Notes under the pieces: model-generated
Database searches by the model: none
The model's input: the letters and a program-made list of their open reading frames with translations, nothing else
What the model was told of the DNA's origin: nothing
In this document: positions 36,909 to 45,262 of the stretch, piece by piece
Numbering within the stretch: position 1 is the stretch's first letter
How the letters are laid out: each line of letters starts with the position of its first letter
Made by a program: the position numbers and the translations under genes
From: Planctomycetota bacterium
Lineage (GTDB): Bacteria > Planctomycetota > Planctomycetia > Pirellulales > Pirellulaceae
Assembly: GCA_017303505.1 (NCBI GenBank)
Contig: JAFLCP010000045.1
Coordinates: 1 to 51,640 of the forward strand
Direction of reading: 5' to 3'
DNA length: 51,640 nucleotides

Positions 36909-37634
36909 GTGACCGATTTTGTGATCAAGTTCTCACCTCCGAAACTTCTGGTCTCCGTTCGAAGCCTGGGCGAAGCATTGGCGGCGTTGCAAGGTGGTTG
37001 TGATTGGCTGGATGTTAAAGAGCCATCTGCCGGTTCTTTGGGCGCAGCTTCACTGTCGACTTTGCAAGAAATATCAACGATTTCGGGATCTTTTGCCGGA
37101 TGGAGTGCTGCCCTAGGCGAACTAACCGAACTTTCTGATTACCAATGGACCGATGCATTTCAAACTTTGCCAAACCTAAACATGGTAAAGATTGGCTTGT
37201 CGCATTGTGGTCCCCATTGGCGGCAAAGTTTGGCGCAATTTAGACGCAATCACCCGCAGATTTCTTTGGCTATGGTCTATTATGCGGACCGTCTCAATGC
37301 TCAATCACCCTCTTGGGACGAAACCATTCAGGCCGCTCAAGAATTAGGTTCGCCAATCGTTTTGATTGATACTTTTTTGAAAAATGGTCAAACCCTCTTA
37401 GACTTCATATCGTTGGAAGAACTGATGATTCTTCGCCAGCAACTCTCGAATTTGAATTTGGGCTTTGCCTTGGCGGGTTCATTGCAATCGGAACAGATTC
37501 CACGAATTGCGCAGGCTGCCCACCCCGATCTAGTAGCCGTTCGTGGGGCCGCCTGTAAGTCGGGCAGAAATTCGGAATTGTGCGTCTCAAGAGTTGCACT
37601 TTTGAAACGAATCCTAAATCAAGCCGACGATTAA
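36909..37634 (+). CDS. mfnB: (5-formylfuran-3-yl)methyl phosphate synthase-like protein
   Basis: A 241-residue TIM barrel of the MfnB family (formerly DUF556). In methanogens MfnB makes the furan ring precursor of methanofuran from two glyceraldehyde-3-phosphates. The signature L-D-V-K-E-P-S-A-G-S-L-G-A (34-46) carries the catalytic-type Lys37; K94 in M-V-K-I-G-L and K158 in D-T-F-L-K-N-G match other active-site lysines of the family. Planctomycetes are known to carry methanofuran/methanopterin-linked one-carbon genes for formaldehyde oxidation, which explains an archaeal-type gene here. An MfnD-like ligase lies 7 kb downstream. The start is GTG with AGGA about nine bases upstream. Confidence 0.88.
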   Translation: MTDFVIKFSPPKLLVSVRSLGEALAALQGGCDWLDVKEPSAGSLGAASLSTLQEISTISGSFAGWSAALGELTELSDYQWTDAFQTLPNLNMVKIGLSHCGPHWRQSLAQFRRNHPQISLAMVYYADRLNAQSPSWDETIQAAQELGSPIVLIDTFLKNGQTLLDFISLEELMILRQQLSNLNLGFALAGSLQSEQIPRIAQAAHPDLVAVRGAACKSGRNSELCVSRVALLKRILNQADD

Positions 37635-37702
37635 TCTCTATGGATTAGTTCGGTTGTCGAGTATGATTTAGAAGTGGATTTTATTGTGAGGATCGGTATT
37701 CT

Positions 37703-37930
37703 ATGCGTTTTATTGAAATGACGGGTGAGACGTTACTTGCCGTAGTAACCGATCACGATTTGCCACCCGAAGAGTTGAGAGCGGCGGGAGTAACTCCCGA
37801 TGCCATCGTGCGCATTAACGAGCAAGGTGACATCGAGTTGCGTCGCACTGATCGTTGGGATGTTGTCGGCGGCCTACTTGGAAACTATCAAGAACGCGTT
37901 AGGGCATTAACGGGCTTAGAATACGCATAA
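37703..37930 (+). CDS. Small conserved-looking protein of unknown function
   Basis: A 75-residue protein, acidic and compact, with no signal or membrane helix. It includes A-G-V-T-P-D-A-I-V-R-I-N and R-W-D-V-V-G-G-L-L-G-N-Y, which look like a real folded domain. A GAGGAT ribosome site lies 11 bases before its ATG. I do not recognise the family. The next small gene begins 47 bases later, in the same direction. Confidence 0.65.
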   Translation: MRFIEMTGETLLAVVTDHDLPPEELRAAGVTPDAIVRINEQGDIELRRTDRWDVVGGLLGNYQERVRALTGLEYA

Positions 37931-37977
37931 TTTAGTTGAGCTATTGGGTCGAGGCGTCAGGGAGGTCACTATCGCCG

Positions 37978-38220
37978 ATGTCGAGTCATGATCGCGGCCC
38001 AATGAATGGGATCATCCGTCAAGCCAACAAAATTGTTGGCGCCGTCTGCTTGTCGGAAAGCTCTCCCAATTTCATCGAACAATTCAATCATTGCTATGGC
38101 GGCATGATGATGAAAGCGGAAGGCGATACGCCTCCCAAAGCTTCCGAATCGACCTCTCGGACGGGCCCGCGCTATCGTCCCCCTCAACATGCTCGTGGCT
38201 CCCGTTTTGGGGATAAATAA
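37978..38220 (+). CDS. Small protein, function unknown
   Basis: An 80-residue reading frame starting at ATG, with GGGAGG about 12 bases upstream. The first half is mixed and could fold; the second half is Pro/Ser/Arg-rich and probably disordered. I do not recognise it. Its neighbour and spacing make a two-gene unit plausible, but real expression is uncertain. Confidence 0.45.
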   Translation: MSSHDRGPMNGIIRQANKIVGAVCLSESSPNFIEQFNHCYGGMMMKAEGDTPPKASESTSRTGPRYRPPQHARGSRFGDK

Positions 38221-38260
38221 CCCGCTTGAGAGTAAAATTCAAATTCCAGACTGCAATAAA

Positions 38261-38334
38261 CGCCCTTACTGAGACAGCATCTCAATAAGGGAGAACAAAT
38301 TCCCTTAGCTGCCGGAATCGTCTCCGGAAGGGCG
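38261..38334 (+). promoter_or_regulatory. Structured leader with competing hairpins upstream of sufR
   Basis: Two stems and an alternative lie within 74 bases. Stem 1 pairs 38263-38274 with 38280-38291 (12 bp, one mismatch). A competing stem pairs TAAGGGA (38286-38292) with TCCCTTA (38301-38307), perfect 7 bp. A third hairpin has an outer CCCTT/AAGGG (38302-38306, 38328-38332) around CCGGA/TCCGG (38312-38316, 38323-38327). A long-range CGCCCTT/AAGGGCG pairing (38261-38267, 38328-38334) is also possible. Mutually exclusive pairings are typical of attenuators and riboswitches, but no T-run closes the last hairpin. It sits about 100 bases before sufR and could also end the upstream small-gene transcript. 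Confidence 0.5.
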
Positions 38335-38440
38335 TAGTCTTTTCCACAGGAATTTTCGCAACGCCACTTGTCAAAAAAAGAATCGATACCTAAAGTGTCT
38401 TCGAAGTGCGGTTGATTTTCGCTTCGAGAGAACTCCGGTA

Positions 38441-39160
38441 ATGCAAGACTTTAACGATCCTCTTTTCGATGATGGCAATGCTGATGATGGCGTTGGCCAG
38501 GCGATCCGCCCCATCGATCAAGCCGTTCTTGATCTGTTGCGTCGCCATGGAAGTCTGACGATCCAAGATCTGATTGAGCAATTGAATGTAACTGCGACTG
38601 CCGTCCGCCAAAGGTTGGACCGGTTGGAACAGCTGCGTCTGATTGTCAAAGAAAAGCAGGGTGTTGGACGCGGACGACCTTCGTTCCGCTATTCCATTAC
38701 CAATCTCGGTTTGCGATTTGCCGGAGTGAGTTATGCCGACTTGGCACTCGCTTTGTGGCATGAAATTAACTCGCTTCCAAACTCTTCAATTAAAGAAGGG
38801 TTGTTGCAAAAAGTCTCGAAGCGCATGGGCCGCACCTATCGCGATGAGATTCAGGGCGACACGGTTGAAGACCGACTCACCGACTTGGTCAAAGTGCTGG
38901 GAGATCGCAAGATTCCCGCGACTCTGATCTCGAACGGTCAGCTCCCGATTCTTGAAGTGCAAGCTTGCCCCTATCCAGAACTGGTCAATGGCGATCCTGC
39001 TAATCGACATCTCTGCGAAATGGAACAAGAAGTATTGAGCGCTGCGATGGGTCAACCGATGGAACTCTCGCGTTGCCGCCTCGATGGCCATAACTGTTGT
39101 CAATTTAAACCTGTTGCCGGTGCTCCGACGGCGGCTTCACTGCCGCTGTCGCCATCGTAA
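38441..39160 (+). CDS. sufR: SufR-like Fe-S transcriptional regulator of the suf operon
   Basis: A 239-residue regulator. A DeoR/ArsR-type winged helix-turn-helix occupies about 25-90 (L-T-I-Q-D-L-I-E-Q-L-N-V-T-A-T-A-V-R-Q-R-L), preceded by an acidic leader of about 20 residues. The C-terminal half carries five cysteines (176, 192, 212, 219, 220) that could ligate an Fe-S cluster as in cyanobacterial SufR, which represses suf genes while holding a [4Fe-4S] cluster. Cysteine spacing is C-x15-C-x19-C-x6-CC, close to but not identical with the cyanobacterial one. Position first in the suf operon strongly supports the role. Confidence 0.88.
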   Translation: MQDFNDPLFDDGNADDGVGQAIRPIDQAVLDLLRRHGSLTIQDLIEQLNVTATAVRQRLDRLEQLRLIVKEKQGVGRGRPSFRYSITNLGLRFAGVSYADLALALWHEINSLPNSSIKEGLLQKVSKRMGRTYRDEIQGDTVEDRLTDLVKVLGDRKIPATLISNGQLPILEVQACPYPELVNGDPANRHLCEMEQEVLSAAMGQPMELSRCRLDGHNCCQFKPVAGAPTAASLPLSPS

Positions 39161-39226
39161 CGCTACCCAAAAATATCCACGAACTCGAATTCATATCCCT
39201 ACTAGGAAAGTTGAAAGCGATCGACG

Positions 39227-40060
39227 ATGACCCACGTTTTGAAGATCGAAAATCTGCACGTTTCAGTAGATGGCAAACCCATTCTTCGCGGCGTAAATTT
39301 GGAAATGAAACATGGCGAAACCCATGCTTTGATGGGCCCAAACGGTTCAGGCAAGAGCACGTTAGGCTTGGCCATTATGGGACATCCGAACTATGAAGTG
39401 ACCGAAGGCTCGATCTCTCTGGATGGTGAAGATGTACTAGCCATGGAAGCCGATCAACGAGCTCGGGCTGGTATCTTCATGGCTTTCCAACGCCCGATTG
39501 CGATCCCTGGCGTCAAGATGGCCGACTTCTTGCGACACGCAGCCACCAACGTTCGCCGACCTGATCGTAAGGAAGGTGAAGAGTTGATTCCTATGCGAGA
39601 TTTCCGCAAGGAACTCAAGTCTAAAATGGCACAACTAAAGATCGACGCCGAATTCGCCAAACGTTATGTCAACGATGGCTTCTCCGGTGGAGAAATGAAG
39701 CGAGCTGAGATCTTGACCTTGGCGATGCTCCAACCGAAGTTTGCGATTCTCGACGAAACAGACAGCGGTTTGGACGCGGATGCTGTTCGCCTAGCCAGCG
39801 AAAGTATCGCTGAAATTGGTCGTGAAAAAATGGGCCTGTTGATCATCACCCACCACGACAAATTGCTCGAACACAATCCTCCTGAATTCACCCATGTCAT
39901 GTTGGGTGGACGCATCGTCGAAACAGGTGGTGCCGATCTCGCTCGCGAATTGCACTCTTCTGGTTATGAACGTATTCGCAAAACCTATCCAGAAGCCGAA
40001 CAAGCGAACCGGGCGATGTTAGGTTCGAACGAAGAAGAAGCGGTTGAAGTTACCGCTTAA
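39227..40060 (+). CDS. sufC: Fe-S assembly ATPase SufC
   Basis: A 277-residue ABC-type ATPase with Walker A GPNGSGKS (37-44), signature F-S-G-G-E (152-156) and Walker B F-A-I-L-D-E-T-D-S-G-L-D (172-183), the last a SufC hallmark. It powers Fe-S cluster assembly in the SufBCD scaffold. About 20 extra residues at the C-terminus (N-E-E-E-A-V-E-V) are beyond the usual end. It follows sufR by 66 bases and is 140 bases from sufB. Confidence 0.97.
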   Translation: MTHVLKIENLHVSVDGKPILRGVNLEMKHGETHALMGPNGSGKSTLGLAIMGHPNYEVTEGSISLDGEDVLAMEADQRARAGIFMAFQRPIAIPGVKMADFLRHAATNVRRPDRKEGEELIPMRDFRKELKSKMAQLKIDAEFAKRYVNDGFSGGEMKRAEILTLAMLQPKFAILDETDSGLDADAVRLASESIAEIGREKMGLLIITHHDKLLEHNPPEFTHVMLGGRIVETGGADLARELHSSGYERIRKTYPEAEQANRAMLGSNEEEAVEVTA

Positions 40061-40200
40061 GCAGCCGTTTATTTGTAGATACCAATCGATTTCAACCAGC
40101 ATCTAAGCTCTCGACCTGAGAGCCAATGCTTCCGAAGTTAAAAACAATCAGCACAAAAAACGTTTCTACCCGAATGGAAACGATCACGGAGAAAGCCTCA

Positions 40201-41613
40201 ATGGCGACTGATGTAATGAGCCCTTCAGAGGATGGAATTGGCGAAATCAACAAGTACGATTTCCGCACAGAAACCAAGGCTGTTTTCAAAGCTCGCAAAG
40301 GTATCGATGCCGAAATCGTAAACCAGATTTCGGAAATGAAAAACGAGCCTGAGTGGATGCGGCAATTCCGCCTTAAGGGTCTGGAGATTTTCAACTCCAA
40401 GCCAATGCCTGAATGGGGTGGCGATATCGCCATCGATTTCCAAGACATCTACTACTATCTCAAGCCAACCGACAAACAAGGTCGCACTTGGGATGAAGTC
40501 CCGCAAGAAATCAAAGACACCTTTGATAAGCTGGGCATTCCCGAAGCAGAAAAGAAGTTTCTGGCTGGTGTGAAAGCTCAGTTCGAAAGCGAAGTTGTGT
40601 ATGGTTCGCTTAAAGAAGAGCTTTCCAATCAAGGCGTGATCTTTACAGACACCGACACCGCCGTTCGCGAATATCCCGACTTAGTGCGTGAGTATTTCGG
40701 CACCGTGATTCCTTCAACGGATAACAAGTTCGCCGCTTTGAACTCTGCAGTTTGGTCAGGTGGTTCGTTTATCTACATACCTAAGGGTGTGAAGATCGAT
40801 TTTCCACTGCAAGCTTACTTCCGCATCAACGCTGAAAACATGGGCCAGTTCGAGCGAACGCTCATCATCGTTGATGAAGGTGCCAAGGTGCATTATGTCG
40901 AAGGTTGTACCGCTCCGATGTATAGCAGCGAAAGCCTGCACTCTGCAGTGGTTGAAATCATTTGCAAACGCGGAAGCCGTTGCCGCTACACGACCATTCA
41001 GAACTGGGCGAACAACATTTATAACCTCGTTACCAAACGTGCTGTAGCCTACGCCGACGCGACAATGGAATGGGTGGATGGTAACCTTGGTAGCAAGCTC
41101 ACCATGAAATACCCAGCGGTATACATGGTCGAACCAGGTGCTCGCGGAGAAATTTTGTCCATCGCGTTCGCCAGCAAAGGTCAGCACCAAGATGCGGGTG
41201 CCAAACTCGTTCACGCGGCCCCCAACACTACCGGTCAGATCATCAGCAAGTCCATCAGCAAGGGTGGTGGTCGCAGCAGCTACCGAGGCTTGGTTCGCGT
41301 CGAAAAGAACGCGAAAAACAGCAAGTGCAATGTGGTCTGCGACGCTTTGATTCTCGATCCACAAAGCCGCAGCGACACCTATCCGTATATTGAAATTGCC
41401 GAACAAGATGTGAGTGTTGGTCACGAAGCCAGCGTGTCACGTATCGGTGAAGAGCAATTGTTCTATCTCATGAGTCGCGGTCTATCGGAAGCTGAAGCCA
41501 GCACCATGATCGTTAACGGCTTTATTGAGCCGCTCGTGAAAGAACTCCCAATGGAATATGCCGTGGAAATGAATCGATTGATTCAGCTTCAGATGGAAGG
41601 CTCAGTCGGTTAA
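40201..41613 (+). CDS. sufB: Fe-S cluster assembly scaffold SufB
   Basis: A 470-residue SufB of normal length. Hallmarks are an N-terminal V-N-Q-I-S-E-x-K-N-E-P-E-W-M segment, the right-handed beta-helix core ([14 protein letters not shown]), and the C-terminal domain with S-K-C-N-V-V-C-D and [11 protein letters not shown]. SufB holds the nascent cluster with SufC2 and SufD. Earlier in-frame ATGs exist up to 27 bases upstream, but GGAGAAAG nine bases before this ATG selects it. It is followed by sufD after 44 bases. Confidence 0.96.
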   Translation: MATDVMSPSEDGIGEINKYDFRTETKAVFKARKGIDAEIVNQISEMKNEPEWMRQFRLKGLEIFNSKPMPEWGGDIAIDFQDIYYYLKPTDKQGRTWDEVPQEIKDTFDKLGIPEAEKKFLAGVKAQFESEVVYGSLKEELSNQGVIFTDTDTAVREYPDLVREYFGTVIPSTDNKFAALNSAVWSGGSFIYIPKGVKIDFPLQAYFRINAENMGQFERTLIIVDEGAKVHYVEGCTAPMYSSESLHSAVVEIICKRGSRCRYTTIQNWANNIYNLVTKRAVAYADATMEWVDGNLGSKLTMKYPAVYMVEPGARGEILSIAFASKGQHQDAGAKLVHAAPNTTGQIISKSISKGGGRSSYRGLVRVEKNAKNSKCNVVCDALILDPQSRSDTYPYIEIAEQDVSVGHEASVSRIGEEQLFYLMSRGLSEAEASTMIVNGFIEPLVKELPMEYAVEMNRLIQLQMEGSVG

Positions 41614-41657
41614 TCCCTACCAGACATATCGCGAAATAGCGTAAGGAATACATTTAC

Positions 41658-42968
41658 ATGTCGTCGTCGACTCTCGTGCCAACGTTTGATGCTTCAACGT
41701 TTGAGCAGTTTCTGAAGAACAACTCGAGCACCACTTGGGTAGAACAGCAGCGTCGCAATGCGTGGAACCAATTTTCTTCCATGGCATGGCCGGCACGCAA
41801 CGAAGAAGATTGGATGCGCAGCGACCTGCGAGCCTTCCAATTGAATCGCTTTGCTCTACCTCTGGAAGCGAGCAACGATAATCTCGCATTGCCATGTTGG
41901 CTCACCGAGGGTGTTGAACTCGCGGGACGAATGGAAATCGTGGACGGTTTCGCGCGTCGGTCAGAACTCTTAGATGCTTATCGCGCCAAGGGTGTACTGT
42001 TTGGTTCGCTTGAAACGTTGGCGACCCAACATCCTGAAGTCGTTCAGAAGTATCTTTTCAGCGTGCTGGAAACGAACCAAGACCGCTTCGCCGCACTGCA
42101 TGCCGCCTGCTGGCAAGGAGGACAACTTCTGTATGTTCCACGCGGCGTAACCATTCGTGAACCGTTCCATGTTTTGGCTGGAATGTCTAATGGTGGCACC
42201 GATTTAGGCCATACGTTGATCGTGCTGGAAGAAGGAGCTGAAGCGACCTTCTTGTACGAGTCCAATTCGCCTGATGCATCCGCTAGCGGATTTCATTGCG
42301 GTGGTGTTGAAATCGTGATGCAAGCCAACTCACGTTTGCGATATGTCAATTTGCAAGACTGGGGTCGAGGCGTTTGGCATTTTGCCCATCAACGCGCTAA
42401 GCTACATCGCGATGCATCGTTGCAGTGGACCATCGCTGCCCTCGGCAGTCGCTTCGCTCAGGTAAGTCAACAAGTCGCCTTGTGTGGCCCAGGGGCTGAA
42501 TCTCAAGTAAACGGCGTTATGTTTACTCAAGATCGCCAACAACTCACTTACAATACCATTCAGCATCATCGTGCGGATCATTGCCGCAGCGATTTCTTGT
42601 ATAAGGCTGCCTTGCAAGATCGCTCGCGAACCGTATGGCGTGGGATGATCAAGGTTGATCCAGCCGCTCAAAAAACGGACGGCTATCAACGCAATGACAA
42701 CTTGTTGCTCAGCGATCAATGCCGAGCCGACTCGATTCCAGGACTCGAAATTAAAGCGGACGATGTTCGTTGCACACACGGCAGCACTTCGGGCAAGGTG
42801 GATGAAGAATTGATCTTCTACGCCCGCAGTCGCGGCTTCACTCGGAAAGAAGCTATCCGCATGATTGTCACCGGCTTCTTCCAACAAATTTTTGATCGAA
42901 TCACGATCGAAAGTGTGCGGGATGCTCTTGGCATGGCCATCGCCCGACAAGTTCGCGAATATCAATAA
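41658..42968 (+). CDS. sufD: Fe-S cluster assembly protein SufD
   Basis: A 436-residue paralogue of SufB with a divergent N-terminus (N-E-E-D-W-M-R-S-D-L) and the conserved beta-helix and C-terminal segment V-R-C-T-H-G-S-T-S-G-K-V-D-E-E, where the His is needed for cluster assembly in E. coli SufD. It completes the SufBC2D complex. AAGGAA lies about nine bases before the ATG. The Rieske-SufT gene begins 12 bases after its stop. Confidence 0.95.
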   Translation: MSSSTLVPTFDASTFEQFLKNNSSTTWVEQQRRNAWNQFSSMAWPARNEEDWMRSDLRAFQLNRFALPLEASNDNLALPCWLTEGVELAGRMEIVDGFARRSELLDAYRAKGVLFGSLETLATQHPEVVQKYLFSVLETNQDRFAALHAACWQGGQLLYVPRGVTIREPFHVLAGMSNGGTDLGHTLIVLEEGAEATFLYESNSPDASASGFHCGGVEIVMQANSRLRYVNLQDWGRGVWHFAHQRAKLHRDASLQWTIAALGSRFAQVSQQVALCGPGAESQVNGVMFTQDRQQLTYNTIQHHRADHCRSDFLYKAALQDRSRTVWRGMIKVDPAAQKTDGYQRNDNLLLSDQCRADSIPGLEIKADDVRCTHGSTSGKVDEELIFYARSRGFTRKEAIRMIVTGFFQQIFDRITIESVRDALGMAIARQVREYQ

Positions 42969-42980
42969 TCATTAGAAAGA

Positions 42981-43676
42981 ATGCGACGGATGAGCGACTA
43001 CGTACCAGTTGCCAAGTTATCGGAAATCCCACCTCAAGGCAAAAAGACAATTGAGGTAGATGGACGTTTTGTGGTTCTATTCCGAATCGATGGACAAGTT
43101 TCGTGCATCGATGATGTGTGCACACACGATGGAGGCACGCTGGGTGATGGCGAATTGGAAAATTTCGCTATCGCTTGCCCTCGTCATGGGGCCAAGTTCG
43201 ATGTCCGGAATGGCCAGGCTTTGACCATGCCCGCTACCGAAGCAACCGTCGCACACGATGTGAAGGTCGAAGGCGATCAGGTTTTTGTTCGCTTCTTCGA
43301 CGAACCACGCAAAACGGCGGAAGTGGCTCGTGTCGCTAACAGCGATTCAGCTTCGGCTTCCCCACTGTGCGAGGAAAAGATTCGAGAAGCCTTAAAAAGC
43401 GTTATCGACCCCGAATTGTTTGTCAACATCGTGGACCTTGGCTTGATCTACAACGTCGATCTAATTCCGGGTGAAAACGACAAAACCAACGTCAATATCG
43501 AAATGACGATGACCAGTCCGATGTGTCCCGCTGGACCGCAGTTGGTTGGCGGAAGTCGTAAAGCAGTGGAAGAACTTCCGGGTGTTGGAGTGGTCGACGT
43601 TAAGGTCGTCATGGATCCCCCTTGGTCTCCCGACAAAATGACCGAAGAAGCTCGCGACCAATTGGGCATTTTCTAA
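42981..43676 (+). CDS. Rieske ferredoxin fused to SufT (MIP18/DUF59) domain
   Basis: A 231-residue, two-domain soluble protein. Residues 5-108 form a NirD-type Rieske [2Fe-2S] ferredoxin with both ligand pairs, C-T-H (47-49) and C-P-R-H (66-69). After a Ser/Ala linker, residues about 131-231 are a MIP18/DUF59 domain: I-D-P-E-L (142-146), V-D-L-G-L-I-Y, T-S-P-M-C-P (178-183; Cys182 is the conserved reactive one) and D-P-P-W. SufT and MIP18 proteins help load clusters onto target proteins. The fusion implies an electron donor joined to a cluster-delivery module. It is the last gene of the suf operon; no sufS or sufU is seen within the window. Confidence 0.9.
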   Translation: MRRMSDYVPVAKLSEIPPQGKKTIEVDGRFVVLFRIDGQVSCIDDVCTHDGGTLGDGELENFAIACPRHGAKFDVRNGQALTMPATEATVAHDVKVEGDQVFVRFFDEPRKTAEVARVANSDSASASPLCEEKIREALKSVIDPELFVNIVDLGLIYNVDLIPGENDKTNVNIEMTMTSPMCPAGPQLVGGSRKAVEELPGVGVVDVKVVMDPPWSPDKMTEEARDQLGIF

Positions 43677-43784
43677 GATAACGCGATAGTCATATCCTCG
43701 AATTCAACTCCACCTCGCTTGACGCCGCTTGCCCAATCCGACACGCTATCTCACTCCTCTTACCGAGCATGCGGAGTGTGTTAG

Positions 43785-44894
43785 ATGGTCAAGCGTGGTG
43801 TTGTGTTAGAGTACATTGTGGGTGGTGGGCTAATGGAGGTCGACAGTACCTCCATCAGTACCAGCTTTCGCAATGAAGGTTGGACGATGCTGTCGGCGAT
43901 CGTCGATGATTGGAAACGTTGCACGAACGATCTAGGCTCCTCTCAGGACTCCTGGGAAGTTGTTGCCCCAATCGACCCGCGAGTCGCTTCTTGGTTCGAT
44001 TTTTCTCCCAACGACATTTATCGGCTGCTAGACCCAGGCACCAACTTTCTTGATCAATGGTGTCGCTATGCGGTTGATGCCGACGCCATTATTTTGATCG
44101 CACCGGAAAGCGGTGGTGAACTTTCACGCCTTGCAGCGGCCATCGATGAAGTTTCCGATGCACGACTCGGGTGCCGTTCGCCTTTTCTCGAACGCACTTC
44201 CAACAAACTCATGATGGCCGATTACATCTCCGACGAGTATCTCCATCCACAAACTCTGACACCTGCACAGTTTCGCATGTTCGTTCGCTCACGACCTGCA
44301 GTGTTCAGCCGACAATGGGTGATGAAACCCATCGATGGAGCTGGTTGTGATGGTATTTGGCGTGGCACTACAGAAGCCCTGGCCACGTTTCTCGACGAAC
44401 AGCCAGAGTGCCCCGATGCATTAATTCAACATTACTTGCCCGGCCAAGCAGCCAGCGTATCCGCATGGGTTACCGATACCGGACGCTGGTGGCTTCCACC
44501 CGTCTGGCAAGACATTCAGTGGGAGTCACATACCTTCCCCAGCGGCAATATTCTCGATCGCCCCAGTTACTTAGGTGGAAGTGGACCTATTGAATATTTG
44601 CATTGGCATGCCGTTCACGAATTCGCAAATCGCGTGCTCGATCTTCTAGGCCCAGGAGCACTTGGATGGGTGGGCCTCGATTTTGTGCTCAACCTGGAGA
44701 GCGGCAAACCCCGCTGTTCGGTCATCGAAGTCAATCCGCGCTGGACCACTTCCTATGCCGGTTTGAGGCAACTCTATGCAGGTAACTTGTTGCAGAAATT
44801 CCTCGATAAATCATTCTCCAAATCAGCTCTGAACGAGCCCGCCAGTCAATCCGAATGGCTTCCCAAACAGGTTCAATGGAACGCATCCCCCTGA
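43785..44894 (+). CDS. ATP-grasp ligase, MfnD-like (tyramine-glutamate ligase family)
   Basis: A 369-residue ATP-grasp protein. The N-terminus reads L-E-Y-I-V-G-G-G-L-M with E-G-W-T-M-L shortly after, as in MfnD proteins. ATP-grasp markers follow: V-M-K-P-I-D-G-A-G (179-187; Lys181), I-Q-H-Y-L-P-G-Q-A-A-S-V (215-225), and metal ligands in L-D-F-V (299) and I-E-V-N-P-R (314-319). In methanogens MfnD ligates tyramine and glutamate for methanofuran. Together with the mfnB gene it supports a methanofuran-like cofactor. A GGAG ribosome site lies about nine bases before its ATG. It is 108 bases after the suf operon. A different ligase of the same superfamily cannot be excluded. Confidence 0.75.
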   Translation: MVKRGVVLEYIVGGGLMEVDSTSISTSFRNEGWTMLSAIVDDWKRCTNDLGSSQDSWEVVAPIDPRVASWFDFSPNDIYRLLDPGTNFLDQWCRYAVDADAIILIAPESGGELSRLAAAIDEVSDARLGCRSPFLERTSNKLMMADYISDEYLHPQTLTPAQFRMFVRSRPAVFSRQWVMKPIDGAGCDGIWRGTTEALATFLDEQPECPDALIQHYLPGQAASVSAWVTDTGRWWLPPVWQDIQWESHTFPSGNILDRPSYLGGSGPIEYLHWHAVHEFANRVLDLLGPGALGWVGLDFVLNLESGKPRCSVIEVNPRWTTSYAGLRQLYAGNLLQKFLDKSFSKSALNEPASQSEWLPKQVQWNASP

Positions 44895-45068
44895 TTTCCC
44901 AATCTGACACGTAATGCGCTTCAAAGTTGAGACGATCGTGTGCGTCACTTAGTTTGTTAACGATTCGTCGATCTGTAGACCATAGTGTCAAAAGGCATTC
45001 AGATCGCTTTTGGGCGGCACCACTTCTCCTTAGCACTTGGGCTTCTTCTTGTCGAAAATGGCCTTCGC

Positions 45069-45096
45069 TTGAGACAGTAGTCTCCAGTTGTCTCAA
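45069..45096. repeat. 8-bp inverted repeat with nested palindrome
   Basis: TTGAGACA (45069-45076) pairs with TGTCTCAA (45089-45096) around 12 bases. Inside, GAGAC-AGTA-GTCTC (45071-45084) is another palindrome, so two hairpins compete. No T-run follows. It could be a terminator remnant for the MfnD-like gene or an operator. Confidence 0.45.
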
Positions 45097-45133
45097 TGAA
45101 GTTCAGCCGCACACATAGCCCGTATCGATTGCG

Positions 45134-45151
45134 AATTACAAAAATGTAATT
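45134..45151. promoter_or_regulatory. 18-bp palindrome, candidate operator of the yceI block
   Basis: AATTACA-AAAA-TGTAATT is a perfect 7+4+7 inverted repeat, 112 bases before the YceI start. Size and symmetry fit a dimeric regulator site. Its half-site resembles the TTGTAAT/ATTACAA repeat in the efflux promoter at 24.15 kb. Confidence 0.4.
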
Positions 45152-45262
45152 AGCTGCCATCATTCCCCTCGGGCTTGTACCTGTCGTATAGAATCTGCTA
45201 TCCACATGAAAATTGGACAGGACGCTCGAAGTTCAGTGTTAATGCTAGCAAGGACGTGAAAG

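Larger units (their letters stand above)
44895..45262. other. Intergenic region with two palindromes, no gene
   Basis: This 368-base gap lies between the MfnD-like and YceI genes. It contains the two inverted repeats listed separately, at 45069 and 45134, and no credible reading frame or clear -35/-10 pair. It is probably the control region for the YceI-to-exporter gene block. Confidence 0.55.

Noticed and set aside
40756-41424. 222-codon open frame on the reverse strand
   Set aside because: It lies wholly inside sufB, whose protein is strongly conserved; the antisense translation resembles no family.
42402-42965. 187-codon reverse-strand frame
   Set aside because: Antisense to sufD, with no recognisable motif.
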